A stretch of DNA of 64,000 nucleotides, taken from Eretmocerus hayati (taxonomy: Eukaryota; Arthropoda; Insecta; Hymenoptera; Aphelinidae). Under the pieces are notes generated by a model. That model did not search any database. It was not told where the DNA came from and saw only the letters and a list, made by a program, of their open reading frames with translations. The position numbers and the translations under genes were made by a program. This document shows positions 1 through 10,559 of the stretch, one piece after another. Position 1 is the stretch's first letter; every line of letters starts with the position of its first letter. The stretch spans positions 20,994,905-21,058,904 of the forward strand of contig CM056743.1 of NCBI GenBank assembly GCA_029851415.1, written 5' to 3'.

Positions 1-135
1 CTGCAGCTCGAACCTCTCGGGCTTTCGTTCTTCTTCCATTCTCGGCCTTTGTCAACGTTCTGTATAAGACGCCTCACTGCCTATTCCTCGTGACGACGTC
101 GTACCCCCCCCCCCCATACTCAACTTTTTTGATAA
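1..135 (-). pseudogene. Edge-truncated copy of the WGxLYR-module gene
   Basis: This stretch is nearly the same as 681-800, where the same bases encode the V-V-T-R-N-R-Q-W-G-V-L-Y-R part of the minus-strand gene at 330-1333. Several substitutions are visible and the copy runs off the window edge, so its upstream part is not seen. It is most simply a duplicated gene fragment. The function of the module is unknown. Confidence 0.5.
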
Positions 136-329
136 AGTCAATGGCATTGTGTGGCGTTGAGCTTCTGGTTGTCGATGATTACGAGAATAATTGCAATCTA
201 CGGTCTAAGATTAAAGTTGAAATCATAATATAAGTCCAAACAAGTTCATTTGGATTAAGTATCTTGATGATCCTGCTCATCGTGAACAGCGCCTGATGAA
301 CAATATGATCAACCGATGTTACATGAAAC
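136..329. other. No recognisable feature
   Basis: This short interval lies between two copies of the module gene. I see no repeat, RNA or conserved reading frame in it. Confidence 0.4.
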
Positions 330-1333
330 TCAGCCCATGGTAACCAACACATCACCGTTCCCATCTTCTCTGAAAGAATTCTCCATCTCCTCGAGTTCTA
401 GATACCACAATTTCAGATCTGTGGAGCGCTGTTGTACTTTTTTTCGTCTATTATCTATATTATTGATTAGTACACGGTACAACGCACCCCATTTTCGATC
501 GTCAATTACTTTCTTGTAACCACCTGCACTTTTGACAGCCTCTTTTGGGTCCCTCGCCTCGACATAAACGCCATCAAATTTCGCACGAGCTCTTCGGGCG
601 AAGACGCTAACAAAGACTCATGTATAATATCCAGATCTGGACATTCGCCTCCTTGCAGCTCCATCAGCTCTCGGTACAACAGCCTAAATACTGTAGATCG
701 AACCTGTCGGGCTTTCGTTCTTTTCCCATTCTCGGCCTTGGTCAAAATTCTGTATAAGACGCCCCACTGCCTATTCCTCGTGACGACGTCGTACCCCCCC
801 CCCCCCTCCATACTCTCAACTTTTGGGGGCAACTCGTTTATCCTGATGATAATTTCGATATCATCATCATTCAAGTAATCCACAATTCTCTCGGTGGATT
901 CCACTGGAAGGTCGGACAATTGTCTTATAACTTGATCACATTTTTTCAGCCAAGGATTGCGAATTAGGCCTTTCTTATATTGTAAATTTACGAGATAACC
1001 ATAAAGGGAAAATTTTTGAAGGAATCCATCGGAATTAATAATTTCTTGAAGCAATGAGTTTTGGCTGAGGTGAGACATCTCATTCTGGCTTTTTGATATT
1101 ATACTGAACACACTTGTGTACTTATTAATTTTGGAATTTTTCATGAGCTGAATTTCATCCAAATATTGCACCTCAAATTCCTTTTCGTTGAAACCGGATA
1201 TGCTGTGCGATTCAAAGAACTCGCCATACGTTTCTCTATTTGTTTTAGAGACGAAAAAGCCTAAAACCATCAATTTTTTGGTATGTGCCACTAGAGCAAT
1301 GATATTTTCGAGATCCGGGTATCCTCCGCTCAT
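330..1333 (-). pseudogene. WGxLYR-module protein, frameshifted terminal part of an ankyrin-type gene
   Basis: A 275-codon open frame runs from 1333 down to 506. Its C-terminal part holds a module of about 100 residues: Y-D-V-V-T-R-N-R-Q-W-G-V-L-Y-R, then K-A-R-Q-V-R-S-T-V-F, then P-D-L-D-I. A second module start (G-G-Y-K-K-V-I-D-D-R-K-W-G-A-L-Y-R) lies immediately downstream but in another frame, open to a stop at 330-332. The frames cross between about 580 and 600, where K-F-D-G-V-Y-V-E should follow. The paralogue at 8226-8564 reads through this point without a break, so a one-base shift here is likely; an assembly error is the alternative. The N-terminal part (G-G-Y-P-D-L-E-N-I-I-A-L-V-A) has no recognised domain. 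Ankyrin-coding DNA lies just upstream at 1383-1530. The product family is not recognised. Confidence 0.55.
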
Positions 1334-1382
1334 TTTCTTTACTAAGCAAGTCAGTCAGTGGAGTAAAATCACAATCATTTTA

Positions 1383-1530
1383 TATGTTGATGTCTGCACC
1401 ACGTTCCAACAAGAGTTGAACTACGCTTGACGATTGAAAACTGGTACAAGCTCTCTGCAATGGCGTCTCATTGAAAACGTTGATAGCGTTGACATCAGCT
1501 CCAAGATCAACGAAAACATCATTTGAAAAA
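1383..1530 (-). pseudogene. Ankyrin-repeat exon fragment
   Basis: The minus strand reads V-D-L-G-A-D-V-N-A-I-N, then N-E-T-P-L-Q-R-A-C, then V-V-Q-L-L-L-E-R-G-A-D-I-N-I and a stop. These are the hallmarks of one and a half ankyrin repeats (T-P-L helix start, L-L-x-x-G-A-D-x-N turn). Only about 50 bases separate it from the start of the 506-1333 frame, so it is probably the preceding exon, or fused coding sequence, of the same minus-strand gene. The in-frame stop after the last repeat, with no clear donor site before it, suggests decay. Confidence 0.6.
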
Positions 1531-2000
1531 TGATTAACTAATTTTAATAAAGTTTTCTATTTTTAGTTTATTATTCTAAGTTTTCCTATTTTCTATTTTT
1601 CGACACTTAAGTTAGAAGAAAATTGTTGTGTAGTATGATACTTCATCAGATTTATGATGAATATGACCTAGTCCTCCAGACTGTGAGAATTTACAGAAGA
1701 CTCCTGTGATAACTATGTTACGTAATGAGTTCATATCAAAGATGATTTTCTATCAATAGTTTATACTTTCCATTATGACCTGTGATATTGTCACGAGATT
1801 CAAGACTGAAATCCTGTATTCTCACCCAATGTATTAGGAGTTTTGTCAAAAGACAAATAAAGATTCTATCATCTATCTATCTATCTATTTTTCGTGATTG
1901 CTTAACTAAGAAAGCACCGAGGGAACCGCCTTCGGTAGAATCGGTGTCAAATTCTTTGAGTTCAACCAATTTCAACGTACCTTAGCGCATTCGATTCCTT
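1531..2000. other. No gene; short (CTAT)n tract
   Basis: AT-rich DNA without a conserved frame. A short CTAT microsatellite lies at about 1870-1888. Nothing else is recognisable. Confidence 0.4.
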
Positions 2001-2690
2001 GTTTCAAGACCTTCAAAATCCATTTTTCAAAATTGCAAAATTTGAATATGGAGCTGTTTTATGTGCAAAACACGGAGACGATTTGTAAACAAGGATGCCA
2101 ACATCAGAGTGTACCTAACATGCCCCCATATGTTTATCTCGAAAGAGCGTGCAGAACGACTTTTTTTACACTCAGAACGTGTTTATCACGTCAAAATGGG
2201 TCAGATATAGTGTTTTGAACCACCGAAAAGCTCCAAATGTGCGTGCACGGCGATAAAAACACTTTATCGCCGATTTCCATCATTTATTTCGGAAGAATTG
2301 AGACAGTTCGGCTCCAATTGATCCAAATTGGACGTAGTTCAGTGCATTTTAAAGGTCTTTAGACAAGCTTCAAAATGAGCCAGAGCACGTTAAAAATCGT
2401 TGAAGTAAACCAAAGTTATATAACAAAGTAAACTAAAGTTGAGAAAAAGGCTTAATGAAGGCAAGTTGGGTACACACTTTTGTGAACTCTCAAAAATCAC
2501 CTTTTGGAGAATTAAAACAGTTTGGCTCCAGTTAGCCCAAATTGGATGTACCATAACTCATTTTGAAGGTCTTCAGACAAGCTTCAGAATGAGTTAAAGT
2601 CAGGGGTTAAGTACGTGGAAAATATTGAGATGGGCCAGAGTTATTAAGAAAATGGCTTGATGGGGGCAAGTTGGGTACGCTGACCTTATT
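2000..2690. repeat. Dispersed repeat family with GTACCCAAC / GGCAAGTTGGGTAC motifs
   Basis: About 110 bases at 2000-2120 (from GCGCATTCGATTCCTTG to a CCCCCATATG end) recur with moderate divergence at 19,155-19,300. Inside, an ~85-bp piece at about 2300-2390 is repeated directly at about 2515-2600 (shared GGTCTT-A-GACAAGCTTC core). GGCAAGTTGGGTAC occurs at about 2462 and 2665, and its complement near 18,886. The family is probably an old unclassified transposon relic; no ends or target duplications were found. Confidence 0.45.
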
Positions 2691-3290
2691 TGAACATAGG
2701 ACTAAATGGAAGAGAATTTATCTTAATCTTTCCTACAGTTTTTTATGAAGGATCTCGCAAATTGCTCCACAATTCTTCACAGGTTGACAGTTTTGGACCA
2801 GAATGATATAAAGTTATTCGAAAATTGCAAAATATTTCTTCGGTACTTCATAAGCTGTTGTGTTGGTGATGAATTTTTAGAAAAATTGTTTCTATGGGGG
2901 CCAATCTAAGATGATGAGAAAGATTTCAACACTTGGCTATGATAATGATTGATAATTCTCAGATTGGAAGAATATGAGCTGGAAATGGTAGCATGTAGGG
3001 GAACCCATAAAATCATTTTCCTAATGAACACTGTGCTAAATTTTGTGATAAATGTTTTTCAATGACCATTAAAAAAGCTGAAGCAGTACATTTTTTCTCT
3101 TTTTGAAAGCAAAACTTGCAAAAGTTGATGAAAATTTGACTTGACTTGAAACGAAGACTACCAACTCAACTAGTGATGGTGCTTGCAAGAGACATTTTCT
3201 AAGTGATGATAAACCTCTAGATTGACTGTAATTTTTTAGGTGATGATGAACCTCTAGGCTGACTATCTAAGGGACTAACCAATGCATAAC
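2691..3290. other. No recognisable feature
   Basis: AT-rich, with no open frame of interest. A short local duplication of the form GATGATAAACCTCTAGATTGACT / GATGATGAACCTCTAGGCTGACT-like sequence occurs at about 3204 and 3241. Confidence 0.3.
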
Positions 3291-3433
3291 TTAGTGATGA
3301 GTATCTAACGAGCAGAACACATAATTGTGGCAATGCATCTGTTCCACACTGCTAAATTCCATACAAAAACTAGAACACGATTCAGCTTGCACATAGGTAA
3401 CTAATGACATGGTAAGAGAATGAAGTATCATTT

Positions 3434-3931
3434 TTAGAATGAAGCAATGCTTGATAGCAGCATTGATATCAGTCGAGATTGCGACAAACGTTTCACAACA
3501 TTCAGTTGATTTCTCATACAAGCAATGTGTAAATGTGACAGATTTTCCTCATTGTGACAATTTTGCAGGCCATCAGCATGCAAGAGAAGATCGGTTATCT
3601 CGTTCTTCTCCATTTTCGCTGCCAGCATCAGAGGAGAGTTACCATTAAAACCATCGAGAACATTGACGTCGGGTCCTCTGTCTAAAATTTCTTTCACTAT
3701 CATCCGATCTCCAGAATAAATTGATGAGTGCAAAACTGAACGCGGAACATTAAAACCATTTGCATTGTTCGCAGAAGCGCCATCTTCTAGAAGGGTTTTC
3801 ATCAAATCCTTATTCCCTTGATAAGCTGCTGAACTTGGTTGTGTATACTTTGCGAAATTGGATGAGGTCAATATCTTTGCACTACTTGTCAAAAGAAGAT
3901 TGTTGAATGAAGGAGACGTAAAGAGATTCAT
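3434..3931 (-). pseudogene. Ankyrin-repeat protein, N-terminal part
   Basis: A 165-codon frame carries about three ankyrin repeats after an N-terminal lead of ~30 residues: Q-G-N-K-D-L-M-K-T-L-L-E-D-G-A-S-A-N-N, then L-H-S-S-I-Y-S-G-D-R-M-I-V-K-E-I-L-D-R-G-P-D-V-N, then S-P-L-M-L-A-A-K-M-E-K-N-E-I-T-D-L-L-L, then L-H-I-A-C-M-R-N-Q-L-N-V-V-K-R-L. The repeat pattern then breaks: the expected D-I-N-A-A-I-K continues in the overlapping frame (about 3291-3521), so a frameshift near 3480-3500 is likely. The ATG at 3929-3931 sits just downstream (on the minus strand) of a (GA)n tract that separates it from the next gene fragment. Ankyrin repeats mediate protein-protein contact; the partner is unknown. 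Confidence 0.6.
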
Positions 3932-3942
3932 CTATTTGATCT

Positions 3943-3949
<7 letters not shown>

Positions 3950-4011
<62 letters not shown>
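3950..4011. repeat. (GA)n microsatellite
   Basis: Nearly pure GA dinucleotide tract with one GAT interruption. It joins the ankyrin fragment to the first copy of the microsatellite-linked dispersed repeat. Confidence 0.95.
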
Positions 4012-4014
<3 letters not shown>

Positions 4015-4390
4015 AGGTAGCGTCGGACCATCCTACATGGTCATAGTTGCTACCACAGTCAGAGGCCTCCGGGTGAACCCATCGACCTCATTACACTCTC
4101 ATCATGCTCTTCGGCGAAAGAGTGAGAGAAAGAGAGGCGGAGAGAGAGAGAGAGACTCGCCCGGAAGGACACGTCGTCAGAAAAAGTGCTCGAGAGATTG
4201 AGATCTCACTGGCCATCTCCTCGGTCGTGAAAAATTGGAAGGCAGATGAGCGACATCGTCTTTCTATCTTGATTTTCATCTTATCGTCCATATTCAACTC
4301 GGAACTGTGAATCTACAGATCACTGTTTTCATTTTCTCTGCGATAGTGTTCCAAATCTCCACTTCCAGCAACCATGATATTATTACAGTA

Positions 4391-4770
4391 GACCGCTGTT
4401 GTACCTTCTTCCGTCAATCTGGGTTATTTGTTGGCTCACGGTACAACGTACCCCATTTTCGGTCTTCTGTCACTGTAGTGTGAATACCTGCGTTATACTT
4501 CGCGTCAATAAGATCACCTGCTTTGACAAATATTCCGTCGGATTTCCGTGTCGACTGTCCTGGCGACAACTCTGGAGAAGATCCACCACGAATGTCTAGA
4601 TCTGGCCTTTCGCCCCTTGGCTGTTCCTTGAGCTCTGGAAACCACAGTCCAAATACGGTGGATCTAACTTGACGGGCTTTCTCTCTTTGGCCTTTCTCGG
4701 CCTTGGTCGAGAACCGATGTACCTCGCCCCCACATCTTATTCTTGGTCACCACATAGTACCTCTCATACT
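4391..4770 (-). pseudogene. WGxLYR-module gene fragment, frameshifted copy
   Basis: Almost identical to the open frame at 8226-8564. It has one extra C in a C-run at about 4724-4728, which shifts the frame between the M-W-G-E-V-H-R-F part and what precedes it; a few substitutions also occur. The module spans W-G-x-V/L-H/Y-R, R-S-T-V-F-G-L-W, P-D-L-D-I, D-G-I-F-V and a second W-G-T-L-Y-R. The product is unassigned. Confidence 0.6.
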
Positions 4771-4825
4771 TTCTACCTTTTCGATATGATAGGGTTTGCC
4801 CTCCGCCCGGAATATTACGTCAATT

Positions 4826-4874
4826 AATCAATCTCTCTCTCTCATTCTCTCTCATTCTCTCCCTCTCTTTCTCT

Positions 4875-4905
<31 letters not shown>

Positions 4906-4933
4906 ATTCTCTCTCTCTCTCTCTCTCTCATTC

Positions 4934-5002
<69 letters not shown>

Positions 5003-5017
5003 TCTCTTTCTCTCTCC
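4826..5017. repeat. (CT)n microsatellite
   Basis: About 190 bases of CT repeats with ATT and TTT interruptions. It separates the module fragment from the ankyrin fragment on the minus strand. Confidence 0.95.
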
Positions 5018-5029
5018 TATCTCGATCAT

Positions 5030-5300
5030 GAGGATCAACATCGAGTTGGAGCAGAAGAGAAACAGCTTTGCTCGGATTCGCATTTAGGAAATCTCTTAGA
5101 GCAAACTGCCGAGGTGTGGGCTCCAGCCCACTCCTTTGTTCGGAATTCTTAATGGCTATTGACTGGAAAAATGCAATCGATGACTTTTGCATCATTTCTG
5201 TATCTCCCTTTGAAGCAAGCTAGGCAGGAGATCATATCCTGTTCTTCACTTGTTGGATATAGGTTGCTGTAATTCCTATTAGATAGAATAACTCGCATCC
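5030..5300 (-). pseudogene. Ankyrin-repeat exon fragment
   Basis: Minus-strand frames read E-E-Q-D-M-I-S-C-L-A-C-F-K-G and then, in another frame, L-E-P-T-P-R-Q-F-A-L-R-D-F-L-N, A-V-S-L-L-L-Q-L-D-V-D-P-H-D. This is a weak ankyrin pattern split by a frameshift near 5200. Paralogues lie at about 8790-9060 and 6930-7250, so three copies of the same exon lie within 4 kb. Confidence 0.5.
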
Positions 5301-5320
5301 ATGATTCACAAGCCCGACCC

Positions 5321-5437
<117 letters not shown>

Positions 5438-5601
5438 TGACTGGGTAGCGTCGGACCATCCCTGATGGTCATAGTTGCTACCACAGTCAGGATTCTACGG
5501 GTGAACCCATCGAACCCATGACACTCGCATGACGCTCGTCGAGGAGGGAGAGAGAGAGGGAGAGAGCGTGATTAGGTAGCGTGACTAGTCACGCTCAAAC
5601 T

Positions 5602-5950
5602 CCTGTTTCTTGCTCAGCCTCTATCAGATTGGCTACCTCGACGAATACCCCGTCAACTTTTCGTCAATCCATTTTTTATCAGCTTTTCGAAATGAGTGAT
5701 CACTGGGATTAGTAGGTAAGAATGATCCCGTATGAAGAATCTATTAGAGCCCGGAGAAAAAACTACCATAAGCCGATTGTACAATAGATCAAATGTGTAA
5801 GCTCTTCGGAGTTGTCCACGAATATATCAACACCCAGCTTTTAATTCTACTGCGCAATTCTCATAAATGAGTTTTGGATGAATCAAAATCGCTACTGATC
5901 GATAAAGTAAGGGAATCAGATTCTCCTCTTGCACTCACAGCGACATGCAT
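5602..5950 (-). pseudogene. Gene fragment, paralogue of 9331-9627
   Basis: The sequence matches 9275-9630 closely, including the part coding A-G-V-D-I-F and the K-F-D-G-V-F-V-E-like piece, but with extra small indels that break the frame. It belongs to segmental duplication copy 1. The product is not recognised beyond a weak ankyrin-like stretch. Confidence 0.5.
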
Positions 5951-5977
5951 AGAGGCAATCCTCAGATTCGTTGAGAA

Positions 5978-6015
<38 letters not shown>

Positions 6016-6284
6016 GGGGAGAGCGTGACTTGGTAGCGTCGGACCATCCTAGATGGTCGTAGTGGCTACCACAGTCAGGATTCTCCGGGTGGACCCATCG
6101 AACCCACGACACTCGCATGACGCTCGTCGAGGAGTGAGAGACAGAGCGGGGACAGCGTGACTAGGTAGCGTCGGACCATCCTAGATGGTCATGGTTGCTA
6201 CCACAGTCAGAGGCCTCGGGTGAACCCATCGACCTCATTACACTCTCATCATGCTCGTCGGCGGAAGAGTGAAAGGAAGAAAGG

Positions 6285-6287
<3 letters not shown>

Positions 6288-6331
<44 letters not shown>
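6288..6331. repeat. (GA)n microsatellite
   Basis: Pure GA tract at the end of segmental duplication copy 1. Confidence 0.95.
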
Positions 6332-6332
<1 letters not shown>

Positions 6333-6748
6333 CTGCCTGGCAGTAGATAGCATCCTCATATGCTATAGTGCATTTCAGTGGAGTATGAATCCGCGTCGCG
6401 TTCATCCTCCTTGATCGGCGCATTTGGCTCCTCAAGGGCTTGAAAGAGTCATTTGGATACTGCGGATCCTCAAATTCTCATTGAAAATTAGAAAAGCTTC
6501 TCCAGTTACTTGACGACAGTAGCCTGTTATCAAGCAGATCAACTTTCGCCTGAAAGGTAGACTGCGAGTACCATTATTAGTTATATAATCACACTAGATC
6601 GAGTCTAGCCTCAATAAAGTTGGACAGTGCGTAGCCGTTAACACGAATTACTCGATCATTTAGTTCCGTCATCATCGTTTCGTCGAGAGTAAGGATTTCA
6701 GTATTCTCAGAGGTCTATTCATATTATGTTCGTGTTTATCTTCCCAGT
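6332..6748 (-). pseudogene. Degenerate paralogue of the 10.96-11.28 kb segment
   Basis: Blocks such as CTCAAGGGCTT, GAGAGTCATTTGGATACTGC and CTCCAGTTACTTGA recur at about 11,075-11,165, and CCTCAATAAAGTTG recurs near 11,255. This shows that the two stretches are duplicates. No continuous frame survives in either one, so they are treated as decayed exons of the cluster gene. Confidence 0.4.
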
Positions 6749-7250
6749 TCATACTGCTAGAAGATGGAAGATACTGGTCCTATCTATGTCACTGAATTGC
6801 GATAGTCTCAGGTTTGAATCCATGAATATATGCTTTGAAAACTTCATCGACATACTTTCCCCCTTCATACGGATCTTGACCGTCTTTTGCTTTGAAAGCT
6901 GAAGGGAATGGTGTATTTCCACTCCTATCTTGAGCATGAGAATCAACATCGAGCTCGAACAGAGAATAAACAGCTTTGCTTGGATTCGCCTATTGAGGAC
7001 CTCTGAGAGCAAATTGTAGAGATGTGGCCCCAGCCCGCTTATTTGTTGTGAATTCTGAATGACTCTTGACTGAACGAGTGCACCGGATGAACTTTTGCAT
7101 CACCTTTACATCTTTCTTGAGGCAAGCTAGGCAGGAGATCATTCCATGCTCTTGACTTGCTAGATCTAGGTTGCTGTGATTCCTATCATCTACAATAACT
7201 TCCATCAATTATTCCTGTTCTCGACCCTGTAGCAACAATTCAATGCATTC
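6749..7250 (-). pseudogene. Ankyrin-repeat exon fragments
   Basis: On the minus strand 7208-6990 reads S-Q-E-H-G-M-I-S-C-L-A-C-L-K-K-D, then A-G-A-T-S-L-Q-F-A-L-R-G, the same exon as at 5030-5300 and 8790-9060. The following frame (7012-6749) continues with a weak L-L-x-x-G-V-E-I turn. The change of frame at about 7000 marks a frameshift. It is more diverged than the other two copies. Confidence 0.45.
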
Positions 7251-7551
7251 AGACCATTGCATCTCTGTCGATAAGAGAGCTCCTCTGGCGTGGAGGTAAT
7301 TACACACATCCGAATCTCCAAGCTGAATGGCACAACACAGATGTGTATAGTAGCCATTGATTTTCGAATGTGCTAACAACACTACAGATGTTGATAACCA
7401 GTGTTGATAGGGACTTATGCCCTTTGTTTAAAGCTGTAAGCGGCGCTAAGTAGCTATCCTTTGGATCATCAATAAGACTTGAATTTCGTGCATTGCAACG
7501 TTCACATTCTTAGACATGGAAACACAATTTCTGCACCTGGTGTACTGTGAA

Positions 7552-7770
7552 CTACGTTACTAATTCATATAAGGTCTTATTCGATTTCATTTCGTCCTCC
7601 ATTATTCCAGAGTTTTTCAAAGCTTCAGGAAGTGAACAAGGAGCGGAAATCAGATAGTTGATCAATAAATTCTCAAGGAAGTAATGCCAAATGCTCACAT
7701 CTTGAACTGGTTTCACAGGAATCTGCATGTTCACACACGGATTTCCCATCCGATTCAATGACGACTGCAA
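7552..7770 (-). pseudogene. Unassigned exon fragment with a paralogue at 11.40-11.65 kb
   Basis: A 72-codon frame contains S-I-W-H-Y-F-L-E-N-L-L-I-N-Y-L-I-S, followed by E-D-E-M-K-S-N-K-T-L-Y-E-L-V-T. The same sequence with indels recurs at 11,400-11,650, where the frame is broken. No domain is recognised. Position and strand suggest that it belongs to the same cluster gene as the ankyrin fragments. Confidence 0.4.
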
Positions 7771-7889
7771 CTACTTGTACCTATTCTTATAAAAAATTCT
7801 AAACAAAATTTACAATTTCAGTGCGACAAAAGACAAAATGCAACAGGTGTGATGTGAACCAGTGTGAACCAGTGTGGAACCAGTGTGAA

Positions 7890-7892
<3 letters not shown>

Positions 7893-7966
<74 letters not shown>
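7893..7966. repeat. (GA)n microsatellite
   Basis: Uninterrupted GA tract at the start of segmental duplication copy 2. Just before it, AACCAGTGTG is repeated three times at about 7858-7887. Confidence 0.95.
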
Positions 7967-7969
<3 letters not shown>

Positions 7970-8225
7970 CGCCTGGAAGGACACGTCGTCAGAAAAAGTG
8001 CTCGAGAAATTGAGATCTCACTGGCCATCTCCTTGGTCGTGAAAATTGGAAGGCAGATGAGGGACATCGTCTTTCTATTCTTGATTTTCATCTTATCGTC
8101 CATATTCAACTCGGAACTGTGAATCTACAGATCACTGTTTTCATTTTCTCTGCGATAGTGTTCCAAATCTCCACTTCCAGCAACCATGATATTATTACAG
8201 TAGACCGGTGTTGTACCTTCTTCCG

Positions 8226-8564
8226 TCAATCTGGGTTATTTGTTGGCTCACGGTACAACGTACCCCATTTTCGGTCTTCTGTCACTGTAGTGTGAATACC
8301 TGCGTTATACTTCGCGTCAATAAGATCACCTGCTTTGACAAATATTCCGTCGGATTCCCGTGTCGACTGTCCTGGCGACAACTCTGGAGAAGATCCACCA
8401 CGAATGTCTAGATCTGGCCTTTCGCCCCTTGGCTGTTCCTTGAGCTCTGGAAACCACAGTCCAAATACGGTGGATCTAACTTGACGGGCTTTCTCTCTTT
8501 GGCCTTTCTCGGCCTTGGTCGAGAACCGATGTACCTCGCCCCACATCTTATTCTTGGTCACCAC
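8226..8564 (-). CDS. WGxLYR-module protein fragment, open frame
   Basis: The 112-residue frame contains one complete module and the start of a second: M-V-T-K-N-K-M-W-G-E-V-H-R-F (1-14), K-A-R-Q-V-R-S-T-V-F-G-L-W (25-37), P-D-L-D-I (about 49-53), D-G-I-F-V-K-A (about 73-79) and T-E-D-R-K-W-G-T-L-Y-R (about 95-105). The same plan appears at 330-1333, 4391-4770 and, decayed, at 10,560-11,000, which argues that it was once a real coding module repeated within a longer protein. No function can be assigned. It may be a terminal exon, or part of a pseudogene whose other exons are broken. Confidence 0.45.
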   Translation of the reverse strand: MVTKNKMWGEVHRFSTKAEKGQREKARQVRSTVFGLWFPELKEQPRGERPDLDIRGGSSPELSPGQSTRESDGIFVKAGDLIDAKYNAGIHTTVTEDRKWGTLYREPTNNPD

Positions 8565-8641
8565 ATAGTACCTCTCATACTTTCTACCTTTTCGATATGA
8601 TAGGGTTTACCCTCCACCCGGAATAAATCTCAATTAATCAA

Positions 8642-8687
8642 TCTCTCTCTCTCTCATTCTCTCTCATTCTCTCCCTCTCTCTCTCTC

Positions 8688-8758
<71 letters not shown>

Positions 8759-8768
8759 TTCTCTCTCC
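8642..8768. repeat. (CT)n microsatellite
   Basis: CT repeats with ATT, GGT and GT interruptions, at the same position as 4826-5017 in the partner copy. Confidence 0.95.
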
Positions 8769-8779
8769 TATCTCGATCC

Positions 8780-9070
8780 TGAGGATCAACATCGAGTTGG
8801 AGCAGAAGAGAAACAGCTTTGCTCGGATTCGCTTATAGAGAATCTCTCAGAGCAAACTGCCGAGGTGTGGCTCCAGCCCACTCCTTTGTTCGGAATTCTT
8901 AATGGCTATTGACTGGAAAAATGCAATCGATGAAGTTCTGCATCACTTGTGTATCTCCCTTGAAGCAAGCTAGGCAGGAGATCATATCCTGTTCTTCACT
9001 TGTTGGATATAGGTTGCTGTAATTCCTATCAGATAGAATAACTCGCGTCCATGATTCACAATCCCGACCC
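8780..9070 (-). pseudogene. Ankyrin-repeat exon fragment
   Basis: Close copy of 5030-5300, including the GAGCAAACTGCCGAGGTGTG block, with single-base indels that again prevent one continuous frame. Confidence 0.5.

Positions 9071-9075
<5 letters not shown>

Positions 9076-9112
<37 letters not shown>
9076..9112. repeat. (GA)n microsatellite
   Basis: Short GA tract directly before a copy of the microsatellite-linked repeat. Confidence 0.9.
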
Positions 9113-9113
<1 letters not shown>

Positions 9114-9330
9114 CGTGACTGGGTAGCGTCGGACCATCCTAGATGGTCATAGTTGCTACCACAGTCAGGATTCTACGGGTGAACCCATCGAACCCATGAC
9201 ACTCGCATGACGCTCGTCGAGGAGGGAGAGAGAGAGGGGGAGAGCGTGACTAGGTAGCGTGACTAGTCACGCTCTAACCCCTGTTCTTTGCTCAGCCTCT
9301 ATCAGATTGGCTACCTCGACGAATACCCCG

Positions 9331-9627
9331 TCAAATTTTCGTCAATCCATCCTTTATCAGCTTTTCGAAATGAGTGATCACTGGGATTAGTAGGTAAGAA
9401 TGATCCCGGATGAAAAATCTATTAGAGCCCGGGGAAAAAACTACCATAAGCCGATTGTACAATAGATCAAATGGTGTAAGCTCTTTGGAGTTGTCCGCGA
9501 ATATATCAACACCAGCACTCAATTCTACTGCGCAATTCTCATGAATGAGTTCGGATGGATCAAAATCGCTACTGATCGATAAAGTAAGGGAATCAGATTC
9601 TCCTCTTGCACTCACAGCGACATGCAT
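9331..9627 (-). CDS. Unassigned exon of the ankyrin-cluster gene
   Basis: A 98-codon frame reads E-L-S-A-G-V-D-I-F-A-D-N-S-K-E-L-T-P-F-D-L-L-Y-N-R-L, which fits an ankyrin repeat turn and helix, then S-Y-L-L-I-P-V-I-T-H-F-E-K-L-I-K. Just past its stop, another frame reads K-F-D-G-V-F-V-E-V-A-N-L-I-E-A-E, the end of the WGxLYR module. Either a splice or a frameshift joins them; the second broken copy at 5602-5950 favours decay. The true start is unknown because the first ATG lies in a GA-rich junction. Confidence 0.4.
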   Translation of the reverse strand: MHVAVSARGESDSLTLSISSDFDPSELIHENCAVELSAGVDIFADNSKELTPFDLLYNRLMVVFSPGSNRFFIRDHSYLLIPVITHFEKLIKDGLTKI

Positions 9628-9662
9628 AGAGGCATCCTCAGATTCGTTGAGAAAGAGAAAGA

Positions 9663-9663
9663 G

Positions 9664-9703
<40 letters not shown>

Positions 9704-9704
9704 C
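9663..9704. repeat. (GA)n microsatellite
   Basis: GA tract with AAA interruptions at its left end, next to a copy of the linked repeat. Confidence 0.9.
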
Positions 9705-9833
9705 GTGACTGGGTAGCGTCGGACCATCCTAGATGGTCATAGTTGCTACCACAGTCAGAGGCCTCCGGGTGAACCCATCGACCTCATTACACTCTCATCA
9801 TGCTCGTCGGCGGAAGAGTGAAAGGAAGAAAGG

Positions 9834-9868
<35 letters not shown>
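9834..9868. repeat. (GA)n microsatellite
   Basis: Pure GA tract, the counterpart of 6288-6331. Confidence 0.9.
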
Positions 9869-9869
<1 letters not shown>

Positions 9870-10068
9870 CTGCCTGGCAGTAGATAGCATCCTCATATGC
9901 TATATGAACCCACGACACTCGCATGACGCTCGTCGAGGAGTGAGAGACAGAGCGGGACAGCGTGACTAGGTAGCATCGGACCATCCTTGATGGTCATAGT
10001 CGCTACTACAGTCGGAGTCCTCCGGGTAAACCCATCGACCTCATTACACTCTCATCACGCTCGTTGAG

Positions 10069-10138
<70 letters not shown>
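10069..10138. repeat. (GA)n microsatellite
   Basis: GA tract of about 70 bases directly after a copy of the linked repeat. Confidence 0.95.
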
Positions 10139-10140
<2 letters not shown>

Positions 10141-10559
10141 GTCTCATATATTATTCTGTTATAAAAACTTCAAGTATACAATTCTAAGTCGGGCCAGCAT
10201 ATTATGTAAAATCATAAGCTGTCGAAAGTCCATTCAAATCCACATGCACCAAAATAACGAAAAGTTATGGAATTGATCGTCTCATATATATGATACTATA
10301 AAAAAAATTTTATGTATACAGTCCTCTGTCAGGCAAGCATGTTATTCAAAATCTCAAATTGTAACCAATCCACTCGAATCCTCATGCACCGACTCGTTTA
10401 CGTCCTGATCGCAAATAATCGTTTAGTGTAAGAGATAAATAATTCAATCAATCTGAATTATGGTACAGATGATTAAAAGTGATTTTCATTGTAAAAATTC
10501 CGTTCCTTAGTACCTTTCCGCAAAGTCATAGTATTACTCTCCTCCGTAAACTTTCGGCT
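10139..10559. other. AT-rich spacer with a local direct repeat
   Basis: GATCGTCTCATATAT occurs at about 10,137 and 10,276, followed in both by related sequence (TATACA, CAAATCC/CGAATCC, CATGCACC), which indicates a ~140-bp tandem duplication that has diverged. No gene is seen. Confidence 0.45.

Larger units (their letters stand above)
7969..9875. repeat. Segmental duplication, copy 2 (partner 4158-6330)
   Basis: The block order is the same as in copy 1. Its module fragment (8226-8564) keeps an open frame where copy 1 has an extra base, so this copy is the better preserved of the two. Confidence 0.75.
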
